NCBI RefSeq assembly: GCF_016746095.1
Contig: NZ_JAERTY010000001.1
Span: 62,001-126,000 of the forward strand
Source: Sphingobacterium faecale
Lineage (GTDB): Bacteria; Bacteroidota; Bacteroidia; Sphingobacteriales; Sphingobacteriaceae
Reading direction: 5' to 3'
DNA length: 64,000 bases
In this document: in pieces, positions 42,031-52,095 of the stretch
How the letters are laid out: each line of letters begins with the position of its first letter
Position numbering within the stretch: the stretch's first letter is position 1
Translations under genes and position numbers: made by a program
Notes under the pieces: generated by a model
The model's database searches: none
The model's input: the letters and a program-made list of their open reading frames with translations, nothing else
What the model was told of the DNA's origin: nothing

Positions 42031-45000
42031 ATGAAACCAAGATTATTTACGCTTTTAGTCTTCTTACTCTATCATGTAGGGGGATATACTCAGCAAAAAG
42101 CAAGTGTCGTACAGGCATTGAATGAAGTCACCCGCCTTTACGGAACCCAGTTTGCCTATGAAGAGGGATTACTGAGAGGTATACAGGTGCCCAAATCGAC
42201 CGTTCCTAAGGACAAAAAGGCGCCTATAGAATCTGTTTTGAAATCCCTTTTATACCCTAGCGGTCTTTTGTTCTTGTACGTTCAGGATAATTATTACACG
42301 ATAGTTAAGGATAATAAACCTAATTCTCAAGTTCAGGAAGATGACTATTGGCGAACAATAACAGGTGAGGTCAAAGACAGCAAGGGTCAGCCTTTGGTAG
42401 GAGCTACCGTTCTTCCTGAGGGATATGCGGTACGAACTGGAGTCACGACTAGTAGCGATGGTCGTTATACGCTGAGGTTGCGCGAGCCAGTAGAGGCATT
42501 GGTATTCACCTATATGGGGATGGAGCCACAACGTCGTGTTATCGGAAAAAGCAGACAGATAAATGTGTTTATGGGAGATGCAGTAAATCAATTAGAAGAA
42601 GTTGAGGTCGTATCTACAGGTTATCAAAAAATATCGAAGGAAAGAGCGACAGGTTCATTTAGCCAAATTACCGCCAAAGAATTAAAAGAAGTTCCGTCGA
42701 TAAATATTATGGAACGTATTGAAGGTATGGTGCCCGGCATGCAGATCGATTTACGGAATAATACTATTCAGATTCGAGGAGCCAATAGTTTTGGCACCGA
42801 TTCGGATCCGTTAGGGAATTCTAAAAAGCCCCTGATCGTGATAGATGGATTTCCGGCCATGGATCAAGATTTGGTCGAGACTAATACAACTTATGCCAAC
42901 AATTCAATTCTGAACAGGTTCAACCCTGAAGATATTGAAAGTATAACTGTCTTGAAAGATGCGGCGGCAGCTTCTATTTGGGGTAGCCAAGCAGCCAACG
43001 GAGTCATTGTAATCGAGACAAAAAAAGGTAAAAATCAACCACCAAGCATATCATTCAGCTCAAGTCTGAGCACATCTGCGCCAGCTGACCTGAGCAAACT
43101 GAGCCGTATGTCCAGTAAAGATTATGTTGATCTGGAACGCGAGCTTTTCGATTTAGGCGGTGTGCCTGATCCGAGTGCTTGGCAACCTAGCGAGTGGAGC
43201 AAATTCAATCAAAACAAGCCCGTCAGTGAGGCCATGCAATGGTTGTTCAAACAAAAAAACGGTGTGATTGATAACGCTATGTTAGAACAGCAGCTCAACC
43301 GATTGGGAACCATAAATAATATAAATCAGATACAGGATAACCTGTTTCAGCATGCGGTAAGTCAGCAATATAATTTGTCCCTATCGGGAGGAAACAGTAG
43401 ATCCACCTATTTGATATCGATGAATTATTCGGATGACACGCCAGTGTTCAAAAGTAATAAAGGACAGGGGTATTTTATCAATTCCAATTTTACGACCAAT
43501 TTTTTTGATCAGCGTCTAAATCTTACTACCGGTATTAACTACGTGTATTCTAAAAGCAAAAGCAATCAAGCTGCTGCGAATACTATTGGATCGGGTGAAT
43601 TTGGATACAGACCTTACGAGCAGTTGAATAATGAAAGCGGGGACTTGGTTAGGCGTTCTCTTCGTTTTACCGATGAGGTAGCCGACGAATTTTATAGGTT
43701 AGGTCTGTATGACTGGCGGTATAATCCGATAGAAGAATTACAATATTCTAATTACACGAATGAAGATAACCGGATTCGGTTTAATGCTGCTTTAGATGCT
43801 AAATTGACCTCTTGGGCAAAGTTGAATCTGTCTGGTATGTTGCAACGTTCCTTTGAAGTGACCAATAGTTTGGATGAATATGAAAGCTACAGTATGCGCA
43901 GCTTTTTGAATGAAGCTGTTGAGATGGATTTTGATACAGGGTTGTTTGAGCGGTCTTTGCCACAAGGTGGGAAACTAGTTTTTCGTGACCAGCGTAATAG
44001 TTCTTATAACCTGCGATTACAGGGCAATATTGATAAGACATTTAGCGATTGGATTAGTCTTAATATGATCATTGGAGGGGAGATAGGGTCGCAAACAGGA
44101 TTGAACTATGGACAGACGAGATACGGGTTCAATGCGGACACTTATTCCTCTGCGGCATTTAATCCCACGACGCCTTACAATACTATTTTTGATTATACAA
44201 CTACTTTGGGATATTCAGATGGTTCGGTTGGCAAACCTAATGTTCGCAGACTCTCCTATTATACCAATGGTGCTTTAACACTATTCAAAGGGCGTTACAT
44301 AGTTTCCGGAAGTGCCCGTTTTGATGACCACACATTAGTCGGTATCGATCGCTCGGTGCGTGCTAAGCCACTTTGGTCTTCTGGAGTCAAATGGAATATA
44401 AAATCAGAGCACTTTATGCAGGATCAAAACTGGTTAAATGCCTTAAGCCTTCGCTTTACATATGGTGTTGGTGGTACGATTCCTACGGGTTCATCCAATG
44501 TAACAATAATGGATATTCAGCCCCGTGACAGTGAGACAGGAGAGATTACTGCCAAAATTGCGTCTCCTGGTAATCCTAGAGTAGGATGGGAGAAAGTATA
44601 TACACAGAACTACGGGCTTGATTTTAGTGTCCTGAGTAGCCGGTTGAACGTTACTTTTGATTACTACAGAAAACATACCAAAGACATCTTATATAGCTTC
44701 CCTGTGAATCCTACGATCGGTTGGTCAAATTTGACCTTCAACGGAGGCGAGATGGAGGGAAGTGGTATAGACTTGGGGATATCCGGACAGTTGGTTCGCA
44801 AGAAAGATTTTTCTTGGCAGAGTACATTTAATTTCGCCTATAATACAAACAAGGTTACTGATTCCAGGTTTGACTATACCGACATTAACCGAGTTATAGG
44901 GCGTAGTCCCAGGACAGGTATGCCTTTAGATTATCTATACACCTATCGTTCCGAGGGGTTGGATGAGAAGGGACAGACATTGATTGGCAGGAACGATGGA

Positions 45001-45603
45001 GTAATAGTGAGCAGTACCAACACGAATGCTGAAACAGGAGAAAACTTAGGCCGCTTGCCATTTAAGATAGAAGATCTAGTGTATGCAGGGCGCATGTCTG
45101 CCCCTTATTTCGGTGGTTTGATGAATACTCTGAGGTATAAAGCTTTCCAGTTTGATGTAAGGTTGAGCTATAACATGGGACATGTGGTCAAAAAAGAAAC
45201 TATTGTCAATTACCCAACTTGGCAAGGTTACAGCGGATTCTTGGACACGCACACCGATTTATTGTATAGATGGCAAGCCAGTGGCGATGAAGCGACTACG
45301 ATTGTCCCAGGTATCGCGAATATTAATCAGAATAGTTTCAATAGATTTCGGGAGAGCGATCGCATGATTATCAATGGAAGTCATATCCGTTTACAACAGA
45401 TTTCGCTGAAATACATTTTCCCAAATGAGCTGTTGAAAAATCTCCCCATAAAGAGTCTGAGTGTTAATGCTACAGTGCGCAACCTAGGTATTATTTGGCG
45501 AGCTAATGACCAAGGTATAGATCCAATGTATTATCGCACACGTACTTATAACAGTCTTCCGCCGACAAAGAATTATTTCTTTAGTCTGAATGCCTCTTTT
45601 TAG
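42031..45603 (+). CDS. SusC/RagA family TonB-linked receptor with STN domain (locus 3)
   Basis: The 1190-residue protein is the longest SusC in the window. It has a signal peptide (LLVFLLYHVGGYTQQ) and an STN domain at about 22-92 (ALNEVTRLYGTQFAYEEGLL). The carboxypeptidase-regulatory-like domain reads ITGEVKDSKGQPLVGATVLP. The plug has VVSTGYQKISKERATGSFSQ, IQIRGANSFG and VLKDAAAASIWGSQAANGVI. The barrel ends in NYFFSLNASF. The N-terminal extension links it to FecR. Its operon partners are one SusD, two TlpA-like proteins and an S41 protease. Confidence 0.95.
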   Translation: MKPRLFTLLVFLLYHVGGYTQQKASVVQALNEVTRLYGTQFAYEEGLLRGIQVPKSTVPKDKKAPIESVLKSLLYPSGLLFLYVQDNYYTIVKDNKPNSQVQEDDYWRTITGEVKDSKGQPLVGATVLPEGYAVRTGVTTSSDGRYTLRLREPVEALVFTYMGMEPQRRVIGKSRQINVFMGDAVNQLEEVEVVSTGYQKISKERATGSFSQITAKELKEVPSINIMERIEGMVPGMQIDLRNNTIQIRGANSFGTDSDPLGNSKKPLIVIDGFPAMDQDLVETNTTYANNSILNRFNPEDIESITVLKDAAAASIWGSQAANGVIVIETKKGKNQPPSISFSSSLSTSAPADLSKLSRMSSKDYVDLERELFDLGGVPDPSAWQPSEWSKFNQNKPVSEAMQWLFKQKNGVIDNAMLEQQLNRLGTINNINQIQDNLFQHAVSQQYNLSLSGGNSRSTYLISMNYSDDTPVFKSNKGQGYFINSNFTTNFFDQRLNLTTGINYVYSKSKSNQAAANTIGSGEFGYRPYEQLNNESGDLVRRSLRFTDEVADEFYRLGLYDWRYNPIEELQYSNYTNEDNRIRFNAALDAKLTSWAKLNLSGMLQRSFEVTNSLDEYESYSMRSFLNEAVEMDFDTGLFERSLPQGGKLVFRDQRNSSYNLRLQGNIDKTFSDWISLNMIIGGEIGSQTGLNYGQTRYGFNADTYSSAAFNPTTPYNTIFDYTTTLGYSDGSVGKPNVRRLSYYTNGALTLFKGRYIVSGSARFDDHTLVGIDRSVRAKPLWSSGVKWNIKSEHFMQDQNWLNALSLRFTYGVGGTIPTGSSNVTIMDIQPRDSETGEITAKIASPGNPRVGWEKVYTQNYGLDFSVLSSRLNVTFDYYRKHTKDILYSFPVNPTIGWSNLTFNGGEMEGSGIDLGISGQLVRKKDFSWQSTFNFAYNTNKVTDSRFDYTDINRVIGRSPRTGMPLDYLYTYRSEGLDEKGQTLIGRNDGVIVSSTNTNAETGENLGRLPFKIEDLVYAGRMSAPYFGGLMNTLRYKAFQFDVRLSYNMGHVVKKETIVNYPTWQGYSGFLDTHTDLLYRWQASGDEATTIVPGIANINQNSFNRFRESDRMIINGSHIRLQQISLKYIFPNELLKNLPIKSLSVNATVRNLGIIWRANDQGIDPMYYRTRTYNSLPPTKNYFFSLNASF

Positions 45604-45628
45604 TTCTTCACATATAATACGAAAGAAA

Positions 45629-47002
45629 ATGAAAATAAATTATATAACAGTGATTTTCCCTCTTTTGCTTCTTGGTAGTTTCAGTTCATGTAGAGATTAT
45701 GTAGAGGTAGACCAGTACAATAGACGTGAGTTAAAATATACGGATGATTTTCAATATCTACTCAATAATGAAAGCATTTTCGGACCGGCTTATAGTCTGC
45801 CAGTATTATCGAGTGACGATTTGGTTATTTCCGAAGGAGCCTATCAAAACAATATTACAGAGTCTGTTTATTGGCCCTATACTTGGGCTCAGGAATACTT
45901 TCCGGATGATCTGCAAGATGCGAACTGGAATAAATTGTATGAGCAGATTAACACAGCCAATGAAATTATAGCAACGGTCATGCAAAGCCAGAAAGGAGGA
46001 GACCGCCAAAAGAGACAAATTTTGGCAGAAGCAAAAGTACAGCGAGCTTATAGCTATTTTCTTCTGGTCAATCAGTATGGCGGGATCTATAATCCTGAAA
46101 CAGCATCGTCTACCATTGGAGTACCATTTTTGTTGAAACCGGAGTTGTTTTCCAGTTTGCAGAGAGCAACCTTGGAGATAATCTACAATCAGATTTTGAC
46201 CGATCTCAATGAATCAATCGCTGACCTGCCCGAACGGGCAGAAAATAATAGACATCCGGATAAGGCAGCCGTTCATGCCGTATTGGCAACCGTACATTTG
46301 TATATGCGTAGCTTTGATCAGGCTGGTGTCCATGCCGATGAAGCAATGAAAGGGAATCGTATACTTTTTGACTTATCTGATTATGTAGGTAAAGAAAATC
46401 AAGTATACCCTAAAAGGATAGAAAGCAAAGAAATATTTCTGTCTAAACGGACTGTCCAACAATACAATGAACAGCTCAATCCTGAACTGTTGGGCCTTTT
46501 CAATACCAATGACCTTCGTTTGTCGACATATACTAAAGTATCTCAAAATAGCTTGATGCCTGCTGGAGCTCTGCTTTCTCGAAAGAATGAGATCACTGGC
46601 GAAAGACCCAATACGGTCGAGGTGGGACCTTCTCTTCCAGAGATTATGTTGATAAAAGCGGAGGTGTTAGCTAGAAATGGACAATTTGATCAATCTATGG
46701 AGATGGTCAATCTATTAAGGAAGTCCAGGTTCCATGCAGGAGACTTTGAACCGCTTATCGCAGGAGATGCTGACGAAGCGCTTATAAAAGTCATTGAAGA
46801 GCGCCGTAGAGAACTATTTGCCACAGGCAAACGCTGGTTTGATCAAAGGAGGTTGAATTTGGACTCTAAATTGGCAAGAGCTTACACAAGAACATTCAAA
46901 GGGGAGACATTCACGCTAGAGATAAATAGCAATAGGTTTATTTATCCTGTTGCCAGTTATTATCTCGGATTGAATCCCGAAATAGGGCAGAGCCCAAGAT
47001 AA
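45629..47002 (+). CDS. SusD/RagB family outer-membrane lipoprotein (locus 3)
   Basis: The start at 45629 is chosen because MKINYITVIFPLLLLGSF with lipobox FSSC gives a clean lipoprotein signal. An ATG at 45590 lies inside susC. The 457-residue product has RDYVEVDQYNRRELKYTDDF and TPR-like segments (ILAEAKVQRAYSYFLLVNQY, KAAVHAVLATVHLYMRSF). The SusD C-terminus reads EERRRELFATGKRWFDQRRL. It is the SusC lid of locus 3. Confidence 0.93.
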   Translation: MKINYITVIFPLLLLGSFSSCRDYVEVDQYNRRELKYTDDFQYLLNNESIFGPAYSLPVLSSDDLVISEGAYQNNITESVYWPYTWAQEYFPDDLQDANWNKLYEQINTANEIIATVMQSQKGGDRQKRQILAEAKVQRAYSYFLLVNQYGGIYNPETASSTIGVPFLLKPELFSSLQRATLEIIYNQILTDLNESIADLPERAENNRHPDKAAVHAVLATVHLYMRSFDQAGVHADEAMKGNRILFDLSDYVGKENQVYPKRIESKEIFLSKRTVQQYNEQLNPELLGLFNTNDLRLSTYTKVSQNSLMPAGALLSRKNEITGERPNTVEVGPSLPEIMLIKAEVLARNGQFDQSMEMVNLLRKSRFHAGDFEPLIAGDADEALIKVIEERRRELFATGKRWFDQRRLNLDSKLARAYTRTFKGETFTLEINSNRFIYPVASYYLGLNPEIGQSPR

Positions 47003-47024
47003 TAAAACCTAAATATATCATACA

Positions 47025-49028
47025 ATGAAGAAAATAGTTTTAGCCGTATTCTTACTTTTTGGGATTGCCTTGCAAGCGCAAGAACAGCCTTACAGTAGCA
47101 ATGTTTTTCCGATTCAGCCTGCGAAGGTTGGGCATCCCCTACGTATACTTTATGATGCCAAAGGAGGAGATTTAGAATTTAGCGACGAAGTGTCCGTCGC
47201 TGTTTATCGGTTTCATCAGGATATATGGAAAGTAGAACAGTTTTCCATGAAATCCGTGGGTAATAAACAGTGGGAATACCTGTATCCCGTTTCGGACTCC
47301 ACACTTTTTGTCGGAGTTAAGTTCTTTCAAGGGGATCTTTACAGTCCGGACATTGTAGATAATAACAAGAATAAAGGTTACGGTCTACGGATCAGCGATC
47401 ACAAAAGAAAAGCGCAGAAGGGAAGCTATCTTGCAGAGGCTTCGTTTATTGTGCCTACGTTAGCCAAAGGTGCGATCATCAACTACTACGATGAAAAGCT
47501 CACTTTAGATAAATCTTATTTGTCAAGTATCGTTAAGGAAGAAGAAAAGCTGTCAGGAAAGACTATTTCATCAAAATATAAATTGTACTTGGGCGCTCAG
47601 CGTCTGCTTTTGAACGATCAGGAATTGACACCTGTAGCAGAGAAGGTCGTGGATCAATTGTTGTCCAACAGGTCCATATCTGCTGACGATCTGGGTGATA
47701 TGCAGCTGTTTTTACAACATCAGATTAAGCAGGATAGGTTAGCAGAGCAGGTAGGCAAGCGTATTACCGAACAATATCCAAAAAGTTCGACTGCACGCTT
47801 TGTTGCTTATAGCAATATTCGCACTGCAGGTTCATTACAGGACGTCATTGCTTCTTATGAAGAGTTTTTAAAAAAGTATCCTATCTCCGAATGGTATGAA
47901 AATCCAGATAACAAAGGTTTTATCTATTATGCTGTGTACAGAGGTATCGGGTCAGCCTACTTCGATAACAAACAGTTCGACAAATTTCAGGCGCTGTTCA
48001 AGGATATTGACTTCCGGACTTCCAACGAGTTGTTGCGATGGAATGTCATGCGGGCTTATATGTTTAATACAGTAGGAAAAGACTCGCTTTATCATATTGC
48101 CGAGCCTCTTATTCAGATGCTTATCTCCAAAAAGGGCGATGGTTCTTATAGGAGCGACTTTATGAACAAACAAGCCGCCGATTCTAATATGAACAATCAA
48201 ATGGATGATCGCTTGTTTACGCATATTTCCCTATTGAATGATTTGGGGCGTTACGAAGAAGCGCGCAGGTATTTCTTGGAGTTATCGGACAAAGGGAAGT
48301 ATGGCAATGCCGAGCTCAATGATATTAACTTAAATGTGCTCGAAAAGCTTGGTGCGCAGAATGAGATTCTACCTTTACTGGAGATGAGCATCAAAGCTAA
48401 TTCCGTGACACCACGTATGTTTGATGTGGTCAAGTCGCTGTATCAGAAAAGCCATTCCGGAAGTTTAGAAGGCTATGATTTATACCTGGCCGGGTTACAG
48501 TCTGTTGAACAGCGAGCTGAGTTAGAAGCATATGTTAATGAGCATCTTAATGTTAACTATCCCATTCCAGATTTTTCTATGGAGAATGCCGATGGAGGCT
48601 ATATAGATCAAGATAATATCAAAGATAAGATCGTGGTCATGGATTTTTGGGCTACCTGGTGTCGTCCGTGTATCATGGCATTCCCAGGGATGCAATTGCT
48701 CGTAGACAAATATGCCAACGATCCTCAGGTAGCGATCTATATGGTAGGTACGATGCAGACAGGCGATTACCGTACCAAGTCCGTTAATTTTGTGCGCGGA
48801 GAGGGGTATCGGTTTACACTGTTGCATGATGCCGAGAATGAAGTAAATGGGCAGCAAGATAAGCTATTCAAATCTTTGGTTACACCAATATTCAAGGACT
48901 CGTCTATTCCACGTAAGATCGTAGTTAAAAATGGTGTTATCCGTTATTCTTCAGGAGGATATTCCGGTAGTCCGAGCAAGCTAATGGATGAGCTTTCACT
49001 GGTTATCGAAAAGCTGAAGAGTGAATAG
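47025..49028 (+). CDS. Long TlpA-like thioredoxin-fold protein, CRPC (locus 3)
   Basis: The 667-residue protein has a signal peptide (VFLLFGIALQAQ), an N-terminal beta-rich region (about 25-140) and a large alpha-helical repeat region (about 150-510; RLLLNDQELTPVAEKVVDQL, RFVAYSNIRTAG). The C-terminal thioredoxin domain starts at about 515. Its active site is FWATWCRPCIMAFPG with Cys546 and Cys549, and its cis-Pro loop is SSIPRKIVVKNG. It resembles the locus 4 TlpA protein in both arrangement and active-site context, so the two are probably paralogues. The long helical part may bind a partner. It is likely periplasmic. Confidence 0.88.
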   Translation: MKKIVLAVFLLFGIALQAQEQPYSSNVFPIQPAKVGHPLRILYDAKGGDLEFSDEVSVAVYRFHQDIWKVEQFSMKSVGNKQWEYLYPVSDSTLFVGVKFFQGDLYSPDIVDNNKNKGYGLRISDHKRKAQKGSYLAEASFIVPTLAKGAIINYYDEKLTLDKSYLSSIVKEEEKLSGKTISSKYKLYLGAQRLLLNDQELTPVAEKVVDQLLSNRSISADDLGDMQLFLQHQIKQDRLAEQVGKRITEQYPKSSTARFVAYSNIRTAGSLQDVIASYEEFLKKYPISEWYENPDNKGFIYYAVYRGIGSAYFDNKQFDKFQALFKDIDFRTSNELLRWNVMRAYMFNTVGKDSLYHIAEPLIQMLISKKGDGSYRSDFMNKQAADSNMNNQMDDRLFTHISLLNDLGRYEEARRYFLELSDKGKYGNAELNDINLNVLEKLGAQNEILPLLEMSIKANSVTPRMFDVVKSLYQKSHSGSLEGYDLYLAGLQSVEQRAELEAYVNEHLNVNYPIPDFSMENADGGYIDQDNIKDKIVVMDFWATWCRPCIMAFPGMQLLVDKYANDPQVAIYMVGTMQTGDYRTKSVNFVRGEGYRFTLLHDAENEVNGQQDKLFKSLVTPIFKDSSIPRKIVVKNGVIRYSSGGYSGSPSKLMDELSLVIEKLKSE

Positions 49029-49090
49029 TTTATCCCCCTTTTACCCAGGTACTAATAAGAATTTTTGAGATTATAAATTATAACAGATAG

Positions 49091-50698
49091 ATGAAAAGAA
49101 CAGGAATACTTCTGGGGATGGTCGGAGTAGCTTTTTCGCTCCAGGCACAGATGAATCCAAAGTATAAGTTTGAAGAAGCATTGAAATTGATCCAGGACAA
49201 TTACGTGGATCGCGTCAATGATGAGCATTTGGTAGATGCGGCTATACGTGCCATGATTGCAGACTTGGATCCGCATTCGCGCTACACGAGCAGAGAAGAA
49301 GCAGAGGCTATGCGTGAAGGGATGAGCGGTAGCTTTGCAGGGATTGGCATCCAATTTTTGAAAAGCGGAACGCAGACATTCGTTACGGTAGTTAATCCCG
49401 ATGGACCGGCTATGAAAGCAGGTGTACGGGTAGGAGATGAGATTCTGGCCATTGACGGTGAGTCCATCAATGGAGAGGCTTGGGGTAATAAAGAAATAAT
49501 GCTTAAACTGCGTGGAGAAAAAGACGTGCCTGTAGTTCTTGGTTTACTTTCTCCTGGCACCACTGAGCAAAAAGATATCCGTATCGTACGGGGCAATATT
49601 ATAGAGCGTTCCGTAAGAGAAGCTTACATGATAGACAAGGAAATCGGTTATATCGGTCTGTCCATCTTCAACTTGACTACGCGTCAAGAGATCGATGCCG
49701 CACTCCAGAAGCTGCAGGAACAGGGAATGAAGAAATTAATTTTGGATTTGCAGAGTAATGGTGGAGGTTATGTACAATCGGCAATCGGCGTTGTAGACGA
49801 ATTCCTGCCGAAAGAAAAGATGGTCTTCTATTCTGTACCTAATGAAGGAGGGAAGGATTATTATTACACAGGCGGTTTTGGTCGCTTTTATAAAGGAGAA
49901 CTCGTCGTATTGATCGATGAATCTACAGCATCATCCAGTGAGATCGTTACTGGAGCCTTACAGGATTGGGATAGAGCTGTAGTCATAGGTCGCCGAAGTT
50001 TCGGAAAAGGATTAATGCAGCGCCCCGTACCCTTGTCGGATGGATCAGAAATGCAATTGACCGGAGCGAGGTACTATACCCCATCGGGCCGCTCCATACA
50101 AAAACCATATACCAAGGGTAAAGAAGATTACTTTCAGGATTTTAGCCGCCGGATGGAGTCTAAAGAATTGTTGGAAGAGGGACACGTGGAGTTCGCCGAT
50201 TCCTTAAAGTATACCACTTTAGAGACAAAACGTATTGTTTACGGAGGTGGAGGCATTATGCCTGATCGATTTGTACCTATCGATACCAATGTCTACAGTG
50301 GCTGGATGGGAACATTGATGAATACTGGTATTGTGGCTAAGGGTGGTTTTGAATTTGTACAGCAGAATCGTGCTGCACTCCTGAAAGCCTATCCCGATTT
50401 CGAAAGCTTTAATAAAAAGTTTAAAATCCCCATAGCAGTACATCGGCAGGTGGTAGCTTATGCAGCTACCAAATCGGTTGTTGTGCCAAATGACACCCAT
50501 GTGGATGCACATCGCGCAATCGATGTCGAACTGAAGGCACAGATTGCCTCGCTGTTGTATACGGGGGGGGATTATATGGCCAGAGTGCGCAATGAAGCTA
50601 ATCAGAGTTTTATCAGTGCGTTGGAGGTATTGAGAGACACCAAGATGTATAATTCTTTATTGCATAGCGATATTGTTGGAGAGAAAGCAAAAAAATAG
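49091..50698 (+). CDS. S41 family (CtpA-like) serine protease with PDZ domain (locus 3)
   Basis: The 535-residue protein has a signal peptide (GMVGVAFSLQAQ) and the family N-terminal segment (LKLIQDNYVDRVNDEHLVDA, AMIADLDPHSRYTSREE). A PDZ domain is at about 75-170 (GIGIQFLK, GPAMKAGVRVGDEILAIDG). The tail-specific protease domain has DLQSNGGGYV, the nucleophile motif STASSSE at 278-284, and the general-base Lys306 in RSFGKG. The C-terminal ~130 residues extend beyond the catalytic core. C-terminal processing proteases trim proteins in the periplasm. Position between two TlpA-like genes in a SusCD operon suggests digestion of imported or captured protein. A run of eight G's lies at 50573-50580 within the gene. 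Confidence 0.9.
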   Translation: MKRTGILLGMVGVAFSLQAQMNPKYKFEEALKLIQDNYVDRVNDEHLVDAAIRAMIADLDPHSRYTSREEAEAMREGMSGSFAGIGIQFLKSGTQTFVTVVNPDGPAMKAGVRVGDEILAIDGESINGEAWGNKEIMLKLRGEKDVPVVLGLLSPGTTEQKDIRIVRGNIIERSVREAYMIDKEIGYIGLSIFNLTTRQEIDAALQKLQEQGMKKLILDLQSNGGGYVQSAIGVVDEFLPKEKMVFYSVPNEGGKDYYYTGGFGRFYKGELVVLIDESTASSSEIVTGALQDWDRAVVIGRRSFGKGLMQRPVPLSDGSEMQLTGARYYTPSGRSIQKPYTKGKEDYFQDFSRRMESKELLEEGHVEFADSLKYTTLETKRIVYGGGGIMPDRFVPIDTNVYSGWMGTLMNTGIVAKGGFEFVQQNRAALLKAYPDFESFNKKFKIPIAVHRQVVAYAATKSVVVPNDTHVDAHRAIDVELKAQIASLLYTGGDYMARVRNEANQSFISALEVLRDTKMYNSLLHSDIVGEKAKK

Positions 50699-50721
50699 AT
50701 ATAATATAAAAGACGAAGAAT

Positions 50722-51855
50722 ATGAAATGGACATTGTTATTGGCTGGCGTACTGCCATTCGCTGTATTTGCACAGCAGGATTATACCGTTGAGGGGCAAC
50801 TTGGCAAGCTGGATAAGCCCGCCAAAGCTTATTTGAGATACAAAATAGAAGGTCGGGAGATAATTGATTCCGTGTATTTGGACAAAGGCAGATTTGTGTT
50901 TAAAGGAACTATACCCTCTCCATTAGAGGCTGCCATACGTGTTGCTCATGATGATAAACCTGTAGATCCCACCAAGTCGGTGAAATGGGACTTGTTTCCT
51001 TTCTTTTTGGAAGGGCAGCATATAAAGATTTCTGCTTCAGATTCTATTCAGAATGCCATCGTGTCAGGATCACCATTGAATGACGAGAACAAGCGTGTTA
51101 ATGATATGTTGGCTCCTATTTATGCACAGTATGAAGCTTTAAATAAAGAATATGCGTCCAAATCTCCCGCCGATCAGCAGGATATGAAATATTTGCAATC
51201 GTTAGATGATCGTGCTGAGGCAATAAAAAAACAAACAGAAGAAGCTAAATTGGAGTATATCAGCAAAAATCCAAAGAGCTACATGTCTTTGATGGCCTTG
51301 AGTTCTATTCTTGAGGATGGATTTGATGCCATAGCATTGGAGAAGGTTTTCTTGGAACTCGATGTCTCGTCTCAAAATACAGAATTGGGACGTAAAGTAG
51401 CAGATCGCATTGCACAGGTCAAAAAGACACAAGAAGGGGTTGAGGCCCCAGATTTCACACAGCCCGACACGGAGGGCAATCCAGTCAGACTTTCGGACTA
51501 TCGGGGCAAGTATGTACTGATTGATTTTTGGGCATCTTGGTGTGCACCCTGTCGTCGTGAAAATCCAAACTTGGTAAAATCATATGCACAGTTTAAAGAC
51601 AAGGGATTCGAGATATTAGGTGTGTCGATGGACAAGGCCACTGATAAAGAGAAATGGCTAAAAGCCATAAAGGATGATGGTCTTACCTGGAAGCAAGTTG
51701 GTGATCTTAAAGGTTGGGACAACGAAGCAGGCGTATTGTACGATGTCAAAGCTATCCCCATGAATTTTCTTGTCGATCCAAGTGGAAAGATCATCGCCAA
51801 ATATCTGAGAGGTGAGGAGTTGGATAATAAATTGGCTGAAATTTTTAATAAATAA
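50722..51855 (+). CDS. TlpA-family thiol:disulfide protein with DUF4369 domain, CAPC (locus 3)
   Basis: The 377-residue protein has a signal peptide (LAGVLPFAVFAQ), an N-terminal DUF4369 domain (EIIDSVYLDKGRFVFKGTI) and a helical middle (AEAIKKQTEEAKLEYISKNP). The C-terminal TlpA domain has FWASWCAPCRRENPN with Cys274 and Cys277 and cis-Pro AIPMNFLVD. It is the same architecture as the TlpA proteins of loci 2 and 5. It closes the locus 3 operon 24 bp after the S41 protease and is followed by a strong terminator. Confidence 0.9.
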   Translation: MKWTLLLAGVLPFAVFAQQDYTVEGQLGKLDKPAKAYLRYKIEGREIIDSVYLDKGRFVFKGTIPSPLEAAIRVAHDDKPVDPTKSVKWDLFPFFLEGQHIKISASDSIQNAIVSGSPLNDENKRVNDMLAPIYAQYEALNKEYASKSPADQQDMKYLQSLDDRAEAIKKQTEEAKLEYISKNPKSYMSLMALSSILEDGFDAIALEKVFLELDVSSQNTELGRKVADRIAQVKKTQEGVEAPDFTQPDTEGNPVRLSDYRGKYVLIDFWASWCAPCRRENPNLVKSYAQFKDKGFEILGVSMDKATDKEKWLKAIKDDGLTWKQVGDLKGWDNEAGVLYDVKAIPMNFLVDPSGKIIAKYLRGEELDNKLAEIFNK

Positions 51856-51902
51856 CACCAAATAGATATCAGGTCTATAGTTATAATTGTTTGGTTGTAA
51901 GG

Positions 51903-51936
51903 CTCCTCTCGAACTTATGTTCGGAGGAGTTTTTTA
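51903..51936 (+). terminator. Rho-independent terminator of locus 3
   Basis: CTCCTC and CGAAC (51903-51914, one bulged T) pair with GTTCG and GAGGAG (51919-51929) around TTAT, followed by a T-run. It lies 48 bp after the TlpA stop. Confidence 0.85.
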
Positions 51937-52078
51937 TTACTTTATAGTGTCCATAATGAGCGTTAAAAATTGTCTTGTGACTTTTTCTTAGTTGTATCAT
52001 TATCTAGAATGTGTCAAGCCTTGTTTTGTTATAGAGTATGAAAACATAACAAAGTCATCAGTTTGTGTATTTTTTTTC

Positions 52079-52086
52079 TAAGTTTG
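52079..52086 (+). promoter_or_regulatory. Candidate -7 box of the locus 4 sigma gene
   Basis: TAAGTTTG matches TAnnTTTG. It lies inside the longest possible reading frame of the sigma gene, so it argues for the start at 52096 with a very short or absent leader. A TTTG at 52062-52065 is closer than usual for a -33 box. Confidence 0.3.
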
Positions 52087-52095
52087 TTTACGACA

